Positions 57,348 to 64,000 of a DNA stretch of 64,000 bases are shown here, piece after piece; position 1 is the first letter of the stretch, and each line of letters opens with the position of its first letter. Below the pieces are notes generated by a model that saw only the letters and a program-made list of their open reading frames with translations, did not search any database and was not told where the DNA came from. The stretch lies in assembly GCA_019454045.1 (NCBI GenBank), contig SKCR01041559.1:1-64000 (forward strand), read 5' to 3'. The DNA is from Zanthoxylum bungeanum. Its lineage: Eukaryota > Streptophyta > Magnoliopsida > Sapindales > Rutaceae. Position numbers and translations under genes: made by a program.

Positions 57348-60300
57348 TGTAACATCCCGCCTAAGCCAGGATGCTACCGGCAGGAGACAGGCTAATCCTG
57401 ACTCCATAAGCCTCTGACTCTGACGAAAATTCGGCATGATGTATTTATAACATCATGCAACCTGGCCTATGGCCAGCATCCATTTACAACCTGAAAATAA
57501 AATCTCAGCCTCAGCCGGTAATCTCAACATTATGCAATCTAAGGGCCCAACTAAAATACGATATAGACATAATACAATTGGGCTTCATGCCCGAAAATGC
57601 GTATAAACAAAAATTTTACAACTAACTTATACAACTCAAATTCTTTTACAACTACACTATATACGACTTGACTCTTATACGCCCAAGACCTGGTGACTGG
57701 CTGACTGCAACGCTGCTATCCGGCTCCTCAAACTCTAGTGCCTATGGTCGACCGGTCAGGTCACCAACCTGCAAAACTCAAACACTGTTGGGTTGTGAGT
57801 CATAAGACTCAGTAAGTAACTATGCTCATTTTTTTGAGCTGCAATCATACATAAATTCTGAATTTTGTTTCTTCATTAACTTAAGCTAGTCTCTACTCTT
57901 AACCATTTTAATCAAATATGTAACCTTACTGTAGATTTCTTTTAATCTGGTCTTACATGCTTCATATCTTGTTTACTATTAATCTTTTCATACATTCATA
58001 ATATACTTGTCAAATTTCTATATCCCCAATCATCAAATCAAATTCCATCACGCTTCTGCTGCGCTATTCTGACATCTTGTTTCTTACCTACTTACTTTTT
58101 CCTAATCTAGTTTGGGCATTTATTATAATTATCTTTCTTTTATTTCTATGGAAATATCATCAAATCGGCTTTATAAAATATTCTTTCTAACAATTCATTC
58201 ATCAATCATATATACATAAGTATGCAATCATATTGTCATGCACTATTATTTTCACAAAGGTGCTTCCTATGTAAACATACAATTCATACAAACATCAGTC
58301 ATCCATCCATACAGATGTAACCTTACTATCATGCATTAATATCAGCTATATGCATCTCAAATGATTTTCATAATGAAAGCTAATCATACTTATCATGCAC
58401 TAGTATTCATAGAAATGGTTTCTTCTATGTAAATACATATAACTCATACAGTCATTGATCAACTATACATATAAGTGTGCTAATACTATTATGCATAAAT
58501 ACCAAATATATGCATCTCAAATGGTTTCTATAATATATATATGGTCTATATGCATAACTTATGAGTTATACTCTACTCAATCATGCTATGCTTTTATGAA
58601 ATACGTTTTGAAAATCTTTTCTGAAAAACTGCTTTCTGAAAACTGCTTTCTGAAACTCTTTATAAAACCTGTCATTCTGAAGTACTGTTTTCTGAAAACT
58701 GTTCGTCTGAAAACTATTTCTGAAAATTAAAGTTTCTATCTGAAATTTGAAAAACTATTTCTAAATTTTGTTTCTGAAAACTGTTTACTATAATCTGATT
58801 TCTGAAATCTAGGCACTGAAAATCTGAAAACAGTGTACTGAAAGTCTGAAATCTGAAAACTGCTCTACGTCCAGGACCATAACTCAACTGGACGTCTCTC
58901 TACACCCAGGACCATCACTCAACTGGGTGTCTCTATGCCCAGGACCATAACTCAACTGGGCATCTCTGAGCTGGTGGTACCCTACGTCCAGGACCAATAC
59001 TCGACTGGCAACGTAGAGTTCTACACCCAGGACCATAACTCAACTGCAGTGTAGCCACCCAGCTCTGAAATCAAGATTTCGGGACTCTGTAGTCCCTAGT
59101 CCTGCTCGAGGATCTGAGAGCGTCCCCTCAGTCCTCCACATGTGCACATGTCTCTGAATCCGTCAATTCCATAATATCCGTCAATTCCAACTGAATCTCA
59201 AGTTACATACTGGGGTGAGTTTTTACCTCATGCCCCGAAAAATATAAAACCATGTTTTGTATCTCAATACTGTAAGAAACAATTTTTCTGAAATACATTC
59301 TTTCAAAACAATCTCCACTTCTTTATCAGTTTCTGAGAATCATAAATCACGTATATGCTCATGCATTCCTAGGAATAAATGATATATGTATCGTTTATTA
59401 TATGCTTATATGGTTTCATCATACATGCTTCGTACACGTGCATATAATCAAAGCTTAGCTTACTTTCATGTCTAATAATATCAACAACTTATAAAACAAT
59501 CCCACAAATAATCTATACTCATACATACGCACTCAACCAACATAAACAAATGCAAAAATCACACACTTAAAACTTATATACAACTTACGTACCACACTTC
59601 ACATTCATAATCTAAAAACATTACCAATTCAACATTCCAATCATATATAAAAACATTCATTCTACTTACTACTACGCAAAATCACAAACTCACTTTTTAA
59701 TATCCCAATTCTATATTTAATAAAACTTCAAATTAACAGAAATCATAACGCTAACCATTATATAAATTCATACATTTATTCACAGCTCACTAGTTAAACT
59801 TATAATCTATTTACGTTGTTGAATTTATATTGTGATGTATAATATATAAAGTCTATTTATTTGTTCATTACTTTACTCAATAATCATAGCAATCATATAA
59901 TGACATATATCTTAACAATAAGCTCTTTTATTTATTATCTAGAATTATCAGATAATGCTTAAGCATTCTTGTTTCATACATTCGTAATACCTAATATCCG
60001 CTTCCTGTTTTACCATTAATACATATGTTCAATATAAGCTTCTACTATTGATACTAATTTAAACTTCTAGAAAGAAAACTCAACTTCAAACTTAGAAATC
60101 CAGAACCTCGACTATATTACAAGCACTCATTTACGCATCAACCTCATTATCTACCATAATACGTCTATTTAAATATGTGACCTTACCCATTCTTAAACCA
60201 AACCGACTGTTACTATTGATACTAACACTACTGTCACAAATACTGCCTTCTGCCGAGGCTTCTACTACTTCTACCTTTACTATAACTAGTGATACTGCCG

Positions 60301-61408
60301 TACATATATATACATTTTTAAAATTTTCCATTTATCTCGTTACCATATTTTCAATAACACATCTATTCCGTATAAATAAATTATCTTCACTATCCTAAAG
60401 GTATTTTCCAAATTCTAGGGTTATAGCCATTTACCCCAAAATTTTAGTTTCATAAGTCCTATTACTGCCATTATCACAAATTCAGATTTTATGAACATAT
60501 AAATACATAACCATTTATTATTTTACTAATTAAAGTCCCAATTTAATCACTAGTCATTCTCATATCCAGATTTCAAAAACCCCCAATTTCCTAGGGTTCT
60601 ACCGGCTATTCTTCTTCTCTAATCAATTCGATTTCTTTCAATTTCGCACAATAAAACTAAATTTGATTTTCTCTAGTACATTTCTAATTATCCCTTTCAT
60701 TCAATTTTCTAATTTTCTTTTAACAAACACAAATCTATCAATTCTAGTTGATCTCAAAGAAATCACAGACATAGATTACTTACACATTTGTATTCTTTCT
60801 CTCAATTCCCCTCTTTCCTCCTATTCGATCTTCTCTTCTTTTCCCCTCTCTCTTTTTCGGCTTCTGCTTCATCCTCTCCACTTCTCATTTTCGGCCTACT
60901 TCTAATCTTTTTCTCCTTTCTGTTTCTCGGTCTGCTGCTTCTCTCTCACGCGTCCCTGGTTTCTTCTCTGTTTTCTTCTTTTGATTCGTCTCCACTCTAT
61001 CTCTGCTCTGTTTACTCTCTTTCAGCCCCCTCTCGTTCTGACTCCCTCTCTGTGCATTTTTTTTGTGTTGTGAGCTGTGTGTGCGTGAGTGTAATAGCTG
61101 TGTGCGTGTGTATTTATTTTACACGTGTGTGTATATTGATCACATGTGTGAGTAATTTCTAGAATTATAAATATATTTATTTATTTAATGGAAAAGTGTA
61201 GAGACTTCTACTATTTGGGCTTGGGCTTCTACTTATTATTTTCTATTCCTTCTTATCATTATAATGGGCTTCTGTAAAAAAAAATTTGGGCTTGATTAGG
61301 TAAATAAATATTTATTACTTCCAACAATTCAAAAATTATTTTCTCTAATTTAGGAAAGGAGAAAAATAAATTTTAAGCATAGCCAACTAAATAACTGGGG
61401 TCGTTACA
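57348..61408 (+). mobile_element. Gypsy solo LTR, 4.06 kb, TSD GGAAC
   Basis: It runs from TGTAACATCCCGCC to GGGTCGTTACA and is flanked by GGAAC at 57343-57347 and 61409-61413. The termini form a TGTAAC/GTTACA inverted repeat. It is long for an LTR but of one piece, with no polypurine tract, primer site or coding motif. A C/T-rich stretch at 60780-61060 gives the open frame 60788-61162, which I do not regard as a gene. Related pieces are at 3437, 6606 and 45919. Confidence 0.9.
58863..59054 (+). repeat. Five CCAGGACCATAACTCAACTGG units
   Basis: Units at about 58870, 58905, 58938, 58988 and 59028 have flanks that pair around each copy (for example CTACGTCCAGG...CTGGACGT), so each can fold as a hairpin. 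The other family members carry a GGGGCGTTACGTATC array at this place. Confidence 0.85.
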
Positions 61409-62075
61409 GGAACAATTAATTAGAGTTTGGAACTCTAAATTAAAGCTTAGAGTTATGGCTACCATTCTAGAATCACTTGACCACCTTTGGGTGACCTAGA
61501 ATTGTTCACGAGACATTTCTTATTGGGATTCTAATTTTTTTTTCTATTGGATTCAAAATTTACGCAAGTGCGTATTTAGAATAAATTTATGTTTTTGTAA
61601 AAATATTTGAATTTTGAAAAACTTGATTTTTATTCTATAATATGTGTTAATGTTGGTTTTGAAATCAAAAATTAATTTTGGGTGTTTTTGAAGTGTTTAG
61701 GGAGAACATGAAAGAATTAGGGTAATAGACCCTAATTACTCAGCTCTCTGGAAATTTTCCGAAGACCTAAAGTAAAACAGATGAAAAGAAAACAAAAACA
61801 AAATGAAGGCAGACCTGGGGGCTACAGTGCGCGCACTGTAGCGTGCGTAATGCATGCGAGTCACGCGCTTGACGTGCACTAGTTTTATTTTCGCTCGTTC
61901 TGGAGTTTCCGGACTCCGATTCAATCCCGGTTTTTCCTATACACTCGTAATGGAATATGGTATTTCATTAAATAATTTAAAATTCCACTCATACTTGATA
62001 TCCATGGGTTAGACCAATTTTCACTGCCCGGGACACCGATCCGACCCTAGGGGTTCCACAACTGCGCCAACAGAA

Positions 62076-62087
62076 TGGTATCAGAGC
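62076..62087 (+). other. Primer-binding site, initiator Met tRNA
   Basis: TGGTATCAGAGC follows the LTR end by three bases. About 30 bases later the internal sequence switches to inverted orientation. Confidence 0.9.
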
Positions 62088-62109
62088 AAAGGCTTAACCA
62101 CACAACACA

Positions 62110-62705
62110 TGTTTTGAACATGTATAATCTAGCCTCACACTATCGACGGTCTTGACCTTTATTAACTCATTAGATAGACCTATATGGTCAATCACATTCA
62201 TGTGACTCCTAGTTTGGTCGTGAATCGTTTCTTATCCTCACACTATCGACGATCTTGGATTAAGACGTATTCAAGGTGTATACTTGTCTATATGCACTAA
62301 TGAGCTTCGTATGTACACCTTCACAATAATGATGGTATTATGTGACTGTGTTAACCCATCACGCTATATCTAATATTTTACCGTAGCGACCTAAGTTCCG
62401 ATCACTTATACCCTCACAATAATGACGGTCTTGGATATAAGTAGTAAGAACTCATTCATCTCTATATTGACAAGACGGACCATCCAATAATGCTCCAACA
62501 TTACTAATACTATTACTTAAATAAAGTAATCACCTAATCACGTGAGATTTATGATAATCAAGTCATTAATTTATTTAGGACAAAATTTTAATTTAAAACA
62601 TGTAATATATATCCATTATGACTTATGCACAATTAAATTAAAATTATTATAGCATAAATTCAAAAACATATATTGTGTGGTTAAGCCATGCTACTGATAT
62701 CAATA
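62110..62705 (-). mobile_element. Copia 5' leader in inverted orientation
   Basis: The complement of CCATGCTACTGATATCAATA (62685-62705) is a decayed version of the primer-site region at 62073-62100, and GGCTTAACCACACAA is shared by both. Repeated CCTCACACTATCGACGGTCT-like text (62132, 62238) is the complement of text in the Copia leader at 12520. It is non-coding. Confidence 0.65.
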
Positions 62706-64000
62706 TGTTGGGGCGGATGTGGAATCCCTAGGGTCGGATTGGTGCCCTGCACAGTGGAAGTAGGTCTAACCCGTGGATATCTAGTATGGGTGTATTTTAA
62801 AATTTAAAAAAAAATACAATATTCTAATTTTTCAAGTGTTAATGAAAAACCAGAAATAAATCTGGGCCCAAAAAAATCTAGTCGGAATAAAAATCATACA
62901 AGAGGTGCAACTACCCGGGCCTAGGCATGATGCACAAGCAGCATGCTTCTTGCATAGCAACCTAAACACTTTTAAAATCACCCAAAATAATTTTAATTTC
63001 CAAAGAAACCACAACAAATGTTATGCAACAAACATATATAAAATTTAAATATATATATGTCTTTCTTTGAATCAAAATACAACCCAAAATAGAATCCCAA
63101 AATGAAATGACTCATGAACAATTCTAGGTCACCCAAAGGTGGTCAAGTGATTCTAGAATGGTAGTCATAGCTCTAAGCTTTAATCTAGAGTTCCAAACTC
63201 TAATTTTATGTCTATGTCTAACATAAACATCTTTGACATTATTAACAAGCATAATGTGTTTATACTTCTAAAGCATCCTAACATAATTTATTAGCCATAT
63301 TTCAACATTAAGTTATGTAATCAGGCATCCAACATATAAAAGAACATAACTTAAGAGAAGTTCAAAATTACCTAGCAAGCTTGATGTAATGATTCAATCT
63401 TCTTCTCTTTGTTGAAATGGTTGGAGAAATTCTAAGGTTTGCAAGTTTCACTCCAAGATCCAATCTTTATTCCAATGATAGCAACTTTCACTTCAAGATC
63501 TAATCTTGATTTCTCCTAGATGAAATGTTATATAGACCTCACAAGCTTCTTTAAACACTTCTCTAACTTACGCTAATTTCTCCAAGAATTTATTGTACTT
63601 AGCTTTCTCAAGTTTTAGCTTTGCTTAATTAAAACCTTCCTAAAGTATGCTATTTATAGCAAAACTTAGGCAATTTTAAATTAATAAAAGTTGTAATCAA
63701 TTTTTATGTGGCCTTAATCTAATTTTTCCAAATATGTATAATTAAGTGTGAGTAATCTCCATTATCTCGCACTTTGATTTAATCCAATTAAATCAAGCCA
63801 AGGATTAGGTAATAGATTAGTTCAATGTTTCCCACTTTGATTTAATCTAATTAAATCAAACCAAAACCACATATTATTACATACTTACAATTACCATAAT
63901 ATCCTCAAATGGTAGAGATAATTATGATTTTACAATTAAGACATTGTGTAATTATTGAATTAATCTAATTAATCCAATTAGGTCAAAGTAAATTATCAAT
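62706..64000 (-). mobile_element. Copia LTR, minus strand, runs out of the window
   Basis: On the minus strand its 3' end reads ATTCCACATCCGCCCCAACA at 62706, next to the decayed primer site. It matches 40685-45918 in the same orientation and 55541-62072 inverted. TATA box at 63650-63661. Its 5' end lies beyond 64000. Confidence 0.85.

Larger units (their letters stand above)
55541..62072 (+). mobile_element. Copia LTR with a nested Gypsy solo LTR
   Basis: It starts TGATGGAGTTGGTGC after a polypurine tract and ends GCGCCAACA three bases before a Met-tRNA primer site. Without the nested 57348-61408 insertion and one TSD it is about 2.47 kb. A TATA box (GCTATAAATAGC) is at 56910-56921. Since a primer-binding site follows rather than flank, this LTR also has internal-type sequence on both sides. 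Confidence 0.88.

Noticed and set aside
60788..61162. 124-codon Ser/Leu/Phe-rich frame that looks like a membrane protein
   Set aside because: The hydrophobic look comes from a C/T-rich stretch within the solo LTR 57348-61408; no initiator context or homology is seen.

Overview
The window is plant nuclear DNA, very probably from a eudicot and from gene-poor heterochromatin. It is a nest of LTR retrotransposons with no intact host gene. The evidence is: tRNA primer-binding sites of Copia type (TGGTATCAGAGC) and Athila/Tat type (TGGCGCCGTTGCCGGGGA); polypurine tracts next to TG...CA termini; 5-bp target-site duplications; and broken gag, protease, integrase, RT and RNase H reading frames. I cannot name the species. 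No rRNA, tRNA, CRISPR or organellar genes were seen. Most long open frames are chance readings of minisatellites or LTRs.

Layout. 1-1497: minus-strand Copia LTR. 1498-3436: AT-rich DNA with a decayed tandem repeat. 3437-7860: two Gypsy LTR pieces, head to head, the minus one carrying three copies of a ~415-bp repeat. 7861-15078: non-coding Copia-like derivative in the order internal / 2.6-kb LTR / internal, with ~282 bp present on both sides. 15079-20733: minus-strand gag-only Gypsy element with a 3-kb repeat-expanded LTR and minisatellites between gag and the polypurine tract. 20734-31664: plus-strand Athila-lineage elements in tandem (3' region / LTR / internal / LTR). The internal part keeps gag, protease and the integrase tail, has lost RT/RNase H/integrase core, and carries an intronless, broken LONELY GUY (LOG)-like cytokinin-activation gene. 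31665-35294: minus-strand relative with a different, G-box-rich LTR. 35295-40684: a Copia LTR scrap and a plus-strand gag-only element cut by a complete 1.9-kb non-autonomous LTR element (TSD TGACC). 40685-45918: minus Copia LTR carrying a solo Athila-type LTR (TSD CAAAC) and a duplication of LTR plus flank. 45919-48706: Gypsy LTR piece. 48707-52990: minus Copia polyprotein remnant and LTR. 52991-62072: plus Copia 3' end with two nested solo LTRs (TSDs CGATC and GGAAC). 62073-64000: inverted Copia 5' end and LTR running out of the window.

Nothing here works as an operon or pathway. The points of most interest are the LOG-like gene inside a trans-mobilised Athila-type element, the clusters of CACGTG boxes upstream of the TATA box in one LTR subfamily, and several structural rearrangements (tandem elements sharing an LTR, LTR-plus-flank duplication, head-to-head elements) that can be read directly.
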